A stretch of 64,000 bases of DNA, from assembly GCF_046630445.1 (NCBI RefSeq), contig NC_092335.1:34746501-34810500 (forward strand), written 5' to 3'. Positions 38,210 to 49,868 of the stretch are shown here, piece after piece. The notes below the pieces were generated by a model. That model was not told the origin of the DNA. It saw nothing but the letters and a program-made list of their open reading frames with translations, and did not search any database. Numbering within the stretch: position 1 is the first letter of the stretch; every line of letters starts with the position of its first letter. The position numbers and the translations under genes were made by a program. Source of the stretch: Rutidosis leptorrhynchoides. Lineage: Eukaryota; Streptophyta; Magnoliopsida; Asterales; Asteraceae.

Positions 38210-38480
38210 GAAAATCGACTAAAGCCAGGGACAAACTTACAAACTGCTTATTCAAGTACCAATACAAGAAGCGTGTTTTTTTATCTTTTAAATGTTTATT
38301 AACGAAAACTTGTGTTATGAACATTTATAGGATAAACATATTTGGCACGTTTTAGTTATATTTATTCTTTGTCCTCTTCAAATTATACGTACACCTTTTA
38401 TTTAGAAAATGACTGAAAAAAGTACATAATTTTTTCGGATGAGTACCCGTCCAACGGACGGGCTCATAAATCTATTGTAC

Positions 38481-39175
38481 TATATACGTAGTACTATCAA
38501 GCCATGATTCACAACTTGCCAATATTAATAGTAAAAACAACAACAGATGGTCCCAAAAAACACGCGGGCCCCATTAATGTAATTGAGAAATAAATAATTC
38601 TCATTTGATATGAGACTTGATAGAGGGATGAATCTTACGATCTATATTTTTTTTTATGAGTTGTGATTCGTACACTACTAATTTTTTATCTTACACTATA
38701 AAATATGGAGTATCTATTATGATATTGTACTTACAACATTGTAAAGTATATTTAGTGATGTATGGACAAAAATTGATGGTGTACGGATATCTCTCCACCT
38801 TGTATAGTTTTATCTATCTGATTATACATAGGATAATATTGGAGTAGAAACAATTTAATTATTTTATTTAAAAACAAAATTATAATATATCTATTTTTAA
38901 TATTATAAATTCCAAACCGTATGCATATGCAATCCTGTGGATCCATGACATAAGGAGATGGCCCAGCTCATATCAATGCCATGATATCATAGATGGAGCA
39001 TCCATTCTACAAGTCCCAAAATCAAATTTCAAAAAAATGTTTGTATATACCAAAAAAAAAAAAAAGTTACCGAAATGTCGATTCACTCTAAGTCAATTTT
39101 TTTAACAGCAGTTTGAAATTACTCAGTAGACTAAACCACCCATGCAATCATCTCCCGTAATTGCATAATATGCCC
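38481..39175. other. Unassigned AT-rich sequence
   Basis: No supported gene. Short ORFs at 38656-38847 (plus) and 38752-38946 (minus) overlap and look like chance. Confidence 0.5.
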
Positions 39176-39390
39176 CCAATTGCTGCCCTAGACGAACCCG
39201 AACAATTCAAGGGCATGGCCGGTAAAACCCCCTCCCCCTGCCCCCGCAACGCGACCTTTGGTGGATTTCACGATCAAGGGAATATCATTGTATGCAATGT
39301 TGCCACCTCGAAAAATCGAACTCGCAACTTCTAATAAAGAGGTATAAGCAATTATCACTGAATCAACAACACAATGATACTCTAATTCCG
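39176..39390 (-). mobile_element. SINE-like (tRNA-derived) element
   Basis: On the minus strand a box A-like TGATTCAGTGATAATTGC (39365-39348) is followed at about 25 bp by a box B-like GAGTTCGATTTTT (39324-39312). The body then runs into a GC-rich stretch with C-runs at 39220-39255. The layout fits a decayed plant SINE. Ends and target duplication were not determined. Confidence 0.45.
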
Positions 39391-40894
39391 TTTGATATTT
39401 GAAATTGAATTTGTAGAAGTTGAGTTCGAGCTACTTAAATAACATTAGCATTAGTTAATTTAATGATGATGTCAATAGATCTGAGCTTAAAAATTTCACG
39501 TTCAATTCGAGCTCAGAGTTTAAAATTACAAATTGAGTTGAATTTCCAAGGTTACTATTTATGATTTGTAACAACTCTGCTTTTTCCATTACTTAGAATT
39601 CTGCTGTATGTATTTTAGGAATTCATACGTGATCCTTTTGGTACATACTAGTTTAATATGCGCTATATATTATATGATTACATACTTCGGTTTAGAAGTA
39701 CTTAGAAAACGCTTCGATTAGTGAAAACCGGGATATATTCGTTATTTATGACTAACGAAACATCCAACAATTAATTATAATAATTGTTTTTATGACTTTA
39801 AAGATTCCTTTAGTTAATTAGAAGTTTCCTAGCTTTAGGATTCGAGAAATTAATGTTTAAACTTGACGACCGTTATAAACCGTTAGTGACTTATCGTTTT
39901 CAAACCCGTTACTTTTACATTATCGTGTCCTATTTATAATATTCAAAAGTTTCGTAACTCCCTCCCCTTAGCGCCGATCGGCCAAGGCTTGTGCAGGGGG
40001 GTAATCCATAAATTTCGTTGCATAGTGATTTAATTAAGTTAGGAGTTATTCTCATTCATAATACATTTTTCTTCGCCTTTTTCTTTTTTCTCTGGCACCG
40101 TGGATATCACCATCACCATCTCCATCATCATATCACCTTGAATTACTAATCAAAACTCACAATTAATCTTTAAGGTATGCAATCGAAACCCTAACCTTTA
40201 TATTTTCCGATTTTGATTATTATTGTTAGTGTAATAGTGTATAGTGCTCGAGTCAATGATGTTATACATGTATATATGTTGATTTAATGAACGCTGTGTT
40301 GTTTTAATTAAAATTCGTTTTTATGATTGTCATTATGATAAGTCAAATGGTGCTAATTGATTTATACTATTTGTAGGGATGACATCGGGTCGGGTTTGTG
40401 TCGGGTTTAGTTAATCCCGGACCCGAACACGATTAAGAAACTCCGTCCCAAACTCGGCCCGAAACCCGTCGGGTTCCCATTTACTTACATACTATCGGGT
40501 TTCGGGTTTCCCCACGGTAAACGGGTATACCCGATTAGTCATTCTGTATCTATTTTTCATTAAGTTACCAAATAAAAATATCGAAAAATAACTTAACTAA
40601 TTCATGCTTAAAGTATTATAATATACCACATACAAAAAGTTGATTGAAAAGTTTATAAAATACTCAAATATACAAAGTATATAAAATATCACATCTCGAA
40701 AACTTGTTGTATATGATTATATTGAATAAAATTATACCCGTTTTCAAAATAAATAAGAGAAATCTTTCATACATTAACAATATAATACTAATATTATAAT
40801 TTTACATAAAAATTATTATTAAAATTCCTCCGGCTGGGTATACGAGTCGGGTATACAGGTAGGGTAAACGGGTTTGTATCCAAAACCATACTCG

Positions 40895-41043
40895 TGTTAA
40901 CAAACGATTGTATTGCAGTCAATCCATAATCTGAAGATACAATTACAAATATAAAGACATTAACCCTACTACAGAAAGGTGGGCTAAGCCCAATACAAGA
41001 TAGGAATGAGCTAACATATGGGCTCACAATAACTAGACTAACA
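40895..41043 (-). repeat. 3' LTR of copia A
   Basis: 149 bp, TGTTAAC...GACTAACA. Confidence 0.95.
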
Positions 41044-42694
41044 TCCCCCCGCAGTTGGAGCGGGAGTGCTGCGGACGCTCAAACTGGATCGAAAATCATC
41101 AAACAAGGCATACGGGAGACCTTTAGTGAAGATGTCTGCAAACTGATATCTCGAAGGCACATGTAGAACACGGACTTGACCCTGAGCAACCAAATCTCTA
41201 ACGAAGTGTATGTCGATCTCAATGTGTTTGGTCCGCTGATGTTGAACCGGATTGGATGAGAGATAGACAGAGCTAACATTGTCACAGTAGACGAGAGTAG
41301 CTGACGTAAGAGGACAGTGTAGCTCACGAAGAAGATTACGAATCCAACATGTCTCTGCAACAGCGTTGGCCACGCCGCGGTACTCGGCCTCAGCACTGGA
41401 ATGAGAAGGGGTAAGTTGTCGTTTAGACGACCATGATAGTAAGTTGTTCCCGAGGAACACACAATAACCCGATGTAGAGCGCCTGGTGGTAGGGCAGCCT
41501 GCCCAATCAGCATCAGAGTAGGCAACCAAAGTGGTAGGCGAGGATGCATATAACTATAAACCAAGATCTGTAGTACCCTGAATATACCGTAAGATCCGCT
41601 TGAGAGCATGAAGGTGTTGCTCTCGGGGATCGTGCATGAAGAGGCAAATCTGCTGAACAGCATAGGTGATGTCAGGCCGAGTAAAGGTCAAGTACTGTAA
41701 TGCACCGACGAGACTGCGATACAAAGTCGAGTCCTTAACAGGAGGACCGTGAGTAGTGAGTTTGGCCCCCGGTTCGACTGGAGTCCTACATGGATGACAT
41801 GTAGTCATATCTGCACGCTCAAGAATCTCTGCGGCATACTGTTTCTGAGACAAAAATAACCCAGTGGTGGTGCGAGTGGTGGAGATACCCAAAAAATAGT
41901 TCAGCGGCCCTAGATCAGTCATGGAAAATTCTCTGTGCAGAGAGGTGATAATCCGCTGAAGTAAACATGTAGAAGAAGCAGTTAAGACAATGTCATCAAC
42001 ATAGAGAAGCAGATAAGCAGTGTCGGAGCCCTGACGATAGATAAAAAGAGACGTATCACAACGACTGTGATAAAAACCAATCCGCTGAGCATACCCTGCA
42101 AAACGCTGAAACCATGCTCTAGGTGCCTGCTTGAGGCCATACAAAGATTTCTGTAAAAGGCAAACATGATCAGGGTATCTGGGATCCCGAAAACCTGGAG
42201 GTTGGTGCATGTAGACAGTCTCGGATAACTGGCCGTGAAGAAAAGCGTTCTTGACATCCAGCTGATGAACATGCCAGTGTCGAGAAACTGCCAGACTGAG
42301 AACAGTCCGTATCGTGGCCGGTTTAACAACCGGGCTGAAAGTCTCATCACAATCAATGCCAACCTGTTGACTTCGACCGTTAGCAACGAGTCGAGCCTTA
42401 TACCTGCTCAAATTACCATCTGCATTAAACTTGTGCTTGAAGAGCCACATGGAGCGAACTATGTTCGTGTTCGAAGGGCGAGGCACAAGTTTCCAAGTAC
42501 TATTGTTAATTAAAGCATTAAATTCATCATTCATAGCTTGTTTCCAATTAGGGTCACGAAGTGCGTCTAGGTAAGTGCGAGGAATGGGAGAGATGACAGA
42601 GGTATGAAGATTCAGTCTTTGGACAGGCTTGGTGGTACCAACGCGAGCGCGGGTGATCATAGGGCGAGTAGACTGAGATGTAGTAGTGGTGGTA
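41038..42694 (-). pseudogene. Copia A pol, RT and RNase H part
   Basis: Minus-strand frame with complete RT: WKLVPRPSNTNIVRSMWLFK, HQLDVKNAFLHG with the first catalytic Asp, LYGLKQAPRAWFQ, LLLYVDDIVLTAS with the catalytic pair, and TDLGPLNYFLG. RNase H follows: VAYSDADWAGCPTTRRSTSG, SSAEAEYRGVA, VYCDNVSSVYL, RTKHIEIDIHFVRD. A single in-frame TAG near 41555 separates RT from RNase H. The frame ends inside the first six bases of the LTR (TGT TAG at 41038-41043). It is cut on the integrase side at 42694 by the solo LTR; upstream it would join the proline-rich linker at 45169. Confidence 0.9.
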
Positions 42695-44058
42695 TGTGAC
42701 GATCGCTCCAAATCCATATGGATAATACGTCATTCATTGATTTCATTGCGAGGTATTTGACCTCTATATGATACGTTTTGTAAACATTGCATTCTTTTAA
42801 AAAGGCACACCATAATGAATATTTAAATCAAAGGTTTTCGACATCTGATAATTTCTACATATATACAATCACTGTAAATAATAGTTTACAATAGTACTTC
42901 CGTTGACAATGCAGTCAAAATAAGATACATGGTGATGATTTGGTGAAAGCAACGTTTCCTTGAAAAATATGCCATGTATGACTCCATGCACATAGCTTGT
43001 CTAACATATAAGCAAACAGCAGAAGACTTCTAGGAAACCTGAGAATAAACATGCTAACAAGTGTCAACACAAAGGTTGGTGAGTTCATAGTTTTAATGTT
43101 TCGTATAATCTGTATATAAAGGTGGATCACAAGATTTCAGTTGTTTCATCCAGAAACGTTTATCAAAATATTCTACAAGATTGAGCACCCTGGTAACTAA
43201 ACTTAACGTATATATATTTTATACCCTTTGTATAATCATCTTAATAATACACGCAAACCAACGTGTACGCTTCTCAAATAGCATACGTCCGTTAAAAGGC
43301 TAGTACTCTAGCTCGGACGGGGATATCAAGCCCTATGGATCCATATACAACTATTCGCGCCCACCAGTTCTTATAACCAACAGTTACTAGTCACCAAAGC
43401 TAAGGGATTTTCGGTTCAAACTCAGTGTAGAATTTAGTATGTACTTGTGTCCATTGTTTTTTTTAAAATAAAGTGCATGTATTCTCAGCCCAAAAATATA
43501 GATTGCAAAAGCAATTAAAAATGGATCAATGAAACTCACACAAAATCAGTTTTAGTATTTGTATCCATTTAGTAAAACAGTTTATAAAACTGCGCATGTA
43601 TTCTCAGCCCAAAAATATTTGTAAAAAGGGATCAAATGAAACTCACACATATAAATATAGTATTTTCAGTATTTATAAACAGTCGCATGTATTCTCAGCC
43701 CAAAAATATATTGAGTAAAAGGGATCATATGAAACTCACCTTAGCAGCACATAAAGTTGTTCATCGTAATGTGACCGAAACTCGGATTACTAAATAATCG
43801 TAGATCTCAACGTATCAATATTGTGATTCAATATTTCTGAAAAGTACGTAGACGCAACAGAGATGATAAACACTAGGTTTGACTCACAAATATACCCCCG
43901 AACATTACCCATAACCTCCTTGGCAATAACCCATAATTTCCTTAGCTCTATCCCGCTTGAAAACCATTTTGAAAGTGACACGCTCATAACCTCGTAGTAG
44001 TATTTTATGTATAATACTAATTAATAATATTAATAATAATATTAATCTTAATAATAAT

Positions 44059-44096
<38 letters not shown>

Positions 44097-44187
44097 TAAA
44101 TAATAATAATACAGAGATAGATAGTAGATATGTGTGCTGAAATGAAATGAAATTGCTCGAATTTATAGATGTGGCCTGGATATAACT

Positions 44188-44237
44188 GCCATGCGATCGC
44201 ATGGCTTTACAGCCCATTTCCCATGCGATCGCATGGG
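44188..44237. repeat. Paired 18-bp palindromes with GCGATCGC core
   Basis: GCCATGCGATCGCATGGC (44188-44205) and CCCATGCGATCGCATGGG (44220-44237), both perfect, 32 bp apart, inside the solo LTR. Confidence 0.95.
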
Positions 44238-44582
44238 ATGGGTTTACAGCTCACAATGTTTTGGCCTCTAGTTTGTCGACATATTTTAATATAATATTTA
44301 TAATATATAATAATTTATATAATTAATTATATATTATATTAAATTCACGTGCATAGTTGATTTGTAATTTTCGTTCCGATAAGTCGTACGTCATCACTCG
44401 ACTTATGTCCCGGTTCTGGTTTTTCGAACGTCCTATCGTATACTGAGAAAACTTGTACTTTACGTTTCGTGAATCGTACCTTTGTCAAAATATAGTCTTA
44501 AATCATCCATAAACTATACCACTCAAGGTATAAGTTATACATTTAAGTGTTTTGGTCATTTACTTCATATCAAAAATGGTTT

Positions 44583-44690
44583 TACTGTAGCAATTCACTG
44601 TAGCAAAGTCAATTTCACTGTAGCAAATAGTGATTTTCAAAAACACTGTAGCATTTTGGGTACTGTAGAAATTTGAAAATACTGTAGCAA
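44583..44690 (+). repeat. Array of six ACTGTAG(C)A motifs
   Basis: ACTGTAGCA occurs five times and ACTGTAGAA once at irregular 11-30 bp spacing. Confidence 0.9.
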
Positions 44691-45168
44691 ATTAGTGTTT
44701 TACTGGTTCATCTTAAATGCTTTAGTTAACTTATCTAAATATCAATCGAATCAATAAACGAATGTTACTATCGTTTACTAAATAACTTGAAATTATATAT
44801 ATGTATATATCTTTTTAATATATAAATCAGTTTTTAAATACACATTGAAAGTTATATATAAATAAATTTTAATAATAAATATTTCAACTTATCATATATA
44901 TTCAAATAGATATTTAAACCAATAAGTTTAATGTACGGTATCAAACAATTAATACATTGTTACCTTTTCAAGTTATAGTATATATGCATCTATTTACATA
45001 TAATTGTTCGCGAATCGTCGAAAACAACCGAAGGGTATTTAAATATATAAAAATAGTTCAAAAATTTTGAGATTCAGTTTTACAGACTTTGCTTATCGTG
45101 TCGGAAATGTTAATCATACAAAGATTAAGTTTAAATTTGGTCAGAAATTTCCGGGTCATCACATGGTA

Positions 45169-46863
45169 GCCTCAGTGGGAGGAGGCTGTGTCTCCGGAAG
45201 AGTAGCATTAGGGATGGTGTTAGTGCCGGTAGCCTCAGCAGGAGGAGGCTGAGTCTCCGAAGTATGGGTAGTAGCCTCAGTAGGAGGAGGCTGTGTCTCC
45301 GAAAGTGAGTGAGTGGGAGTAGTGGCAACAGGTTCGGAAAGGTGAAGAGTTCTAGAGAGAAGATTTGGTGGGGGGGTCCAGGAAATCATAAGACGGAGGT
45401 TGAGTGGGAGTCATGGAGCCGAATGGAAATGAGGTCTCATCAAATGTAACATGGCAGGATAGGATGATTTTGTTGGTAGTAAGATCGAGACAACGGTAGC
45501 CTCGATGGTTCGATGGGTAGCCGAGGAAAATACATGGGGTAGAGCGAGGTTCAAGTTTATTTGTGGTGTGGAGATGCGGGTAGCAAAGATAACCGAAGAC
45601 ATGAATATTGGAGTAGTTAGGTTTTTTTTTGTAGAGGCGAGTATGTGGTATGTCGTGATGTATAGCAGAAGAGGGGAGAATGTTAAGAAGATGGGCAGCC
45701 ATGTGAAGAGCTTCAACCCAGTAGGTAGGGGGAAGATGAGCTTGGAATAGAAGTGTGCGAATTTGATTGTTAATGGTGCGTAGCATTCGTTCGGATTTCC
45801 CGTTTTGCTGGGAGGTGTGAGGGCACGAGAATCGGAATTGCATTCCGTTAGATTGTAAGAGATGATGAAACGCTTTATTATCAAATTCACCGCCATTATC
45901 ACACTGAAAAGCTTTGATTTCTTGTTTAAATTGGGTTTTTACAAAGGAACGAAATTGTACAAATGTATTAAATGCATCGGATTTAGAACGTAATGGAAAT
46001 ACCCAAACATAATGAGTAAAATGATCAAGAAAATGATATAATATTTCAAACCACTAAGACTAGCAACAGGTGAAGTCCATAAATCGGAATGAATAATATC
46101 AAAAGCAGAAGTAACATTAGAACTAGAAACAGAAAATGGAAGACGCACGTGTTTGCCAAGTTGACATGCGTGGCAAAGCAAAGAAGACATAGTCTTATTA
46201 CACAAAATATCTTTATTAGATATAAGTTTGCGAAGAACATCAGGGCCGGGGTGGCCGAGACGTTGATGCCAAGTGACGGGGCTAGTCAGAAGAGCATGTT
46301 GAGTGGAGTGTGGTGTGACTGGGTATAAATCCCCGGTGCTATCACATCGGAGAAGGAGCTGACGTGTCAGATAATCTTTCACAGAAAAACCAAAAGGATC
46401 AAATTCAACAGAAACAATATTATCACGTGTAAATTGACGAACGGAAATTAGATTTTTAACTATGTTAGGTGTAACAAGGACGTTATGTAAGTGGAGCGGT
46501 CGATGGGGACTAGGCAACAAGCTATGACCGGTGTTGGTGACGGAAATGGTGTTTCCGTCACCAACAGCGACTGACGAATGTTTGCAATTATTAAAAACAG
46601 TACACAGATTATTAATGCTAGAGGTAAGATGAGATAATGCACCCGTATCCATGATCCAATTCGCGGATCCAGAGTCATAAATGGGCATAGTACTGAAGGC
46701 TTGCCCAAGAATACCAGGAGAATAATTAGGCCTTGGTGGCCCGTCTGATTTAGATGCGGGAAATTTATACATGGATTGAGTTGGCCCAATTTAGCCAAAT
46801 AACCAATTTTGGGCCTGAATGATTTCAAGCAATTGGGAAGAATACTTTGTTTGATCTTTTGCC
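45169..46863 (-). pseudogene. Copia A pol, protease and integrase part
   Basis: Starts at an ATG at 46863; a TAA near 46790 breaks the frame early. Protease motif WIMDTGALSHLTS, then GAG-pre-integrase WHQRLGHPGPDVLRKL with CHACQLGKH, then integrase FDIIHSDLWTSP (Asp), IKAFQCDNGGEFDN (Asp) and SCPHTSQQNGKSERML (Glu). A frameshift near 46035 splits integrase. A second shift lies in a run of eight G at about 45369-45376, before a proline/threonine-rich linker made of SETQPPPTEAT-type repeats (45169-45350). No gag domain precedes protease. Confidence 0.85.
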
Positions 46864-46869
46864 ATTGCA

Positions 46870-47422
46870 AATGAATCGTGACACTTTTTTCTTTTTAAAA
46901 AGCAAATCACTTTACTAACTACTAATAATAAAGATAATAATAATAATTAAAAAATGATTATTAGAAGCAGATTGTTATGTGATTCGATTGGCATTTCAAT
47001 TTATGAAGAAGACAAAATTGTGGTGTTGAGTACCACAAGCAGAAAAAATATATATACAGATAAGATGGAGTACACCTTACGAAGATCGAGGAAGCATATG
47101 GATTTGGAGTTGTTCAATTTCTTTTTCTTTCTTTATTTGCTTGATGTGCTACAAACATAAACAAAAGGGGGATGATTCTCACACACTGTTTTTTGATCCT
47201 CACACACCAGTTTACTTGAACTCCTCCCTAATAATAGGGTAAAAGGGTGTGTGAGGATCAAAAAACAGTGTGTGAGAATCATCCCCCTAAACAAAAAGAT
47301 ATATACTCCGGCAGTATATAATTGACTATGTGAAATTGGTGTAAACTTTGTTTGTTTTTTTTTTTTATTTTTTACGGAAGATTATAAGAATAGGGTTTTG
47401 GTTACCATGGCTGATGATACCA
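46870..47422 (-). other. Copia A leader, gag replaced or deleted
   Basis: Between PBS and the protease frame, where gag should be, only about 430 bp remain after subtracting the MITE at 47167-47287. No capsid similarity was seen; an AAT-rich patch lies at 46920-46955. Confidence 0.6.
47167..47287. mobile_element. 121-bp MITE with perfect 41-bp inverted repeats (Mutator-like)
   Basis: Ends GGGGGATGATTCTCACACAC... are perfectly inverted over 41 bp, leaving a 39-bp centre. Perfect 9-bp duplications TAAACAAAA at 47158-47166 and 47288-47296 point to Mutator-type transposition. Perfect arms mean a recent insertion. It lies in the leader of copia A. Confidence 0.93.
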
Positions 47423-47572
47423 TGTTAACAAACGATTGTATTGCAGTCAATCCATAATCTGAAGATACAATTACAAATATAAAGACATTAACCCTACTAC
47501 AGAAAGGTGGGCTAAGCCCAATACAAGATAGGACATGAGCTAACATATGGGCTCACAATAACTAGGCTAACA
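47423..47572 (-). repeat. 5' LTR of copia A
   Basis: 150 bp, next to PBS (TGGTATCATCAGCC on the minus strand, 47409-47422). Confidence 0.95.
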
Positions 47573-49551
47573 ACCCGAACCCGGAATTTTTTTTGTAACC
47601 ATCCCCATATCGGGACCATGACCTGACGGAATCGGGTCATACCCAGCCCAATTATAATGGGTTTCGGGTTTTCCTATCGGGTACGAGTCTTTTTGTCATC
47701 CCTGATTATCTGAGATTTGGGTTGTTCGTGTCGAGTACATAATTTTTCATATATAGTACTTGATCTTTCGTTGAGCGGTTTGAAAGATACGATCAATTTA
47801 CGTTTTATATAAATGATGTTAAAAACTGACGTGATAATCAGGTACGTTTATTGTTACCGCAGTTATTCTGAATCAAGATAGGTTATGGGAATTTTTATGT
47901 AGGTTCCCAACTCAAAAGCGATGCTTCTCCAATTGGAGATAACTAAGTTGAAGTTATGATTATTTTTTGTAGAATTTAGAAGTTACCATATAAATAATAA
48001 TTTAGAAGTTGTGATTGTAAAATAATGAATCGGGTTTGAGACCTGAATATTTTTGTACATATATAATAGTTTAAAATCAAATTTTTCTATATGGATTTGA
48101 GTTATTTGAAGTCATATTTATTTAATAGCATTTTTTTCGTAAAAATCGCGCTGTTAAACTAAGACACTTTGTGTAGTCATTAGAATATGGCTTTGGCTAC
48201 GTCATTCGGTGACCACTTTGGTCAAGTTAATTTGTGGAGTCAAAGTGTGGAGCATTTCAAGTCTTTAGTTAGAGTCAAAGGGTTTACATTGTGTTTGAGT
48301 AGTGTCATACGGTTAAGCCTTGTAGTGACATTATTGAGCACTGTAACTTTGATTAAAAACTTAAAAATTTTAATTTATGTTTGGTCATCTAAATCGGTTG
48401 ACTTTTGCTTGGTCAACGTATTTGAGTTAAAAGAAATTTACTAGATACTACGTGCAACGTTTACTACTAATTATTTTCTGAAACATATTCAATTTAGGGA
48501 ATTTGTCAAAGACCTTTGTATCAAACTAGAGCATAGGATTTATGGTTACTTTATGACCCAACTTATTTTATTAGACTTTTATTTACCTTTATGGTTACTT
48601 TATGATCCAACTTATTTTATTAGACTTTTATTTACCAACACGTATGTGTAGGTTGAATACTCGGATCGAGGATATTCAACTTACTTTTCTTTTAGTTGAA
48701 TACTTAGTTGTGCAATCAAATGTGAGTTCACATTCCACTTTTTAAACATTATTTATTTATACTCGTGATGAGAACGCATGCTATTTTGGAACTGTATTAC
48801 GATATGGACACGATTATTTAACTAGGTATTGCATGAGTTACAAACCAAAAACCCCTTAACCCGAATACGTTAAATTACTTAAGTAAGTACGAATCATATG
48901 AAAATATCTGTTGAGTTTGACAACCTCACCCTACATTAACTTAGGTGTTTATTACTTCGTAAACGAAACACTCGGTCGTTGTACACTATTATAGGGTAAA
49001 GGATTGCATAGTTTACAATGTATAGGTTAAGCTTCATAATTCGGATACTCAGGAAATGTATACACTTTTTTGTAATTGTTTTACTTAAACATCGTGGTCT
49101 ATGAAACTATTTATACGTGAACCTGAGAATTCATCAACATTTTTGTTGACCTTTTGCATGTTTATTCTCAGGTTCGTAGAACGCTTCCGCTACTTGATTA
49201 AGAGGTCTAGCTTGATCACTTTGGAGTGTTGCATTTTGTTTATTTGAACTCTAATACGTATTTAGTGTTTGATGCTTAAATTTATAATATTGTGTACTAC
49301 TTAAGACATGTGGTCACTTTGAATTTTGAAAACTATTTTAAAGTAGATAAATACGTTTTCTTTTATAAAATTGTTGCATGCAGAGGTAATGACCAAGTTT
49401 GTGTTTTTTAAAGACACAACACATATACCAATTTTGTTGAGGGTGTAAAATGAATGTGACATTAAAACTCGAATTTCCATCATTCATTATTGTTTTGCAT
49501 ATTTCTGTTTATCAAATGAATATTCATTCATATATATAATTCAATTCAATT

Positions 49552-49688
49552 TGTTATGATATCAAAATCAATAATGGAGGACGAATATTTCAATATTATT
49601 ACTATTTGTATAGTAAATTATTATAGTATAAATATGGAACGATGTAAACTTGTAAACTTGTACTTCTAATATATATATATTTCATATA

Positions 49689-49776
<88 letters not shown>

Positions 49777-49868
49777 TAATAATTATAACACGTCACTAAA
49801 GGTAGTTATAAGTCTACTGAATTATAACACGTCACTAAAGGTAGTTATAAGCCTACTGAATTATAACA
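49552..49868 (+). repeat. Probable 5' LTR of copia B
   Basis: Starts TGTTATGATATC and ends TTATAACA before CGTCACTAACACGAAG, which resembles the CGTTATCAGCACGA start of the leader in some plant copia elements (from memory). It contains a CT/AT microsatellite (49689-49773) and two full 39-bp repeats whose unit includes the presumed LTR/PBS junction. The 3' LTR is outside the window, so the ends are unconfirmed. Confidence 0.5.

Larger units (their letters stand above)
33881..38480 (+). other. Gene-fragment cluster, possible Helitron cargo
   Basis: Region with gene-like parts but no intact gene: a CT-rich 5' UTR-like stretch at 33915-33960, an ORF at 34225-34443 (acidic IDDDEDEHPPLLQ), a permease fragment at 34542, a small exon-like stretch at about 36745-36815 after TTTACAG, and a two-exon B3 fragment at 37436-38209. 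It ends at 38446-38462 with a perfect hairpin (CCCGTCC AAC GGACGGG) followed within ten bases by CTAT, close to the CTRR end of Helitrons. No convincing TC 5' end was found. Confidence 0.4.
42695..45163 (-). mobile_element. Solo LTR, gypsy family 2, inside copia A
   Basis: 2469-bp LTR beginning TGTGACGATCGC on the plus strand and ending GGGTCATCACA, with TGGTA duplications at 42690-42694 and 45164-45168. Near its left end it shares GAGGTATTTGACCTCTATATG with the other gypsy LTRs here. Inside are two perfect palindromes near 44188-44237, an array of ACTGTAGCA (44583-44690) and an AAT-rich run (44030-44110). Confidence 0.95.
40895..47572 (-). mobile_element. Copia element A, gag-less, with nested LTR and MITE
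   Basis: Minus-strand Ty1/copia element with very short LTRs (40895-41043 and 47423-47572, 149 and 150 bp, about three differences). PBS TGGTATCATCAGCC lies next to the right LTR and a purine tract (GCGGGGGGA) next to the left LTR. Flanks are ACTCG and ACCCG. Domain order is protease, GAG-pre-integrase, integrase, RT and RNase H, as in copia; no capsid or zinc knuckle is found upstream of protease. After removal of the gypsy solo LTR the element is about 4.2 kb. Confidence 0.9.
40374..47704. mobile_element. hAT-like non-autonomous element, split by a copia element
   Basis: Ends are TAGGGATGAC (left) and, inverted, CAGGGATGAC (right). Flanks are ACTATTTG (40366-40373) and ATTATCTG (47705-47712), 6 of 8 identical. 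The body of about 650 bp is rich in GGGTCGGGTTT/CCCGAACCCG-like phrases on both sides of the copia element, which confirms that they belong together. Non-coding. It lies in the LTR of 39567-49450. Confidence 0.7.
39567..49450 (+). mobile_element. Solo LTR (third gypsy-like family), split by nested insertions
   Basis: Left part 39567-40373 starts TGTAACAACTCTGC; right part 47713-49450 ends GAGGGTGTAAAA, where GGGTGTTACA would be expected. The 5-bp flanks are TGATT (39562-39566) and TGAAT (49451-49455), one mismatch. Without the insertion it is about 2545 bp, like the solo LTR at 17134-19690. A C/T-rich leader with CATCACCATC and a splice-donor-like TTTAAG/GTATGC near 40175 resembles that LTR too. 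GCATGTTTATTCTCAGG near 49157 is shared with the family 2 LTR. A 49-bp tandem duplication lies at 48539-48636. Confidence 0.55.

Noticed and set aside
45067..45252. ORF across the 45163 junction
   Set aside because: Joins LTR and copia sequence by chance.
48187..48444. 85-residue ORF as a gene
   Set aside because: Lies in the right half of an LTR; no domain, and composition like the surroundings.
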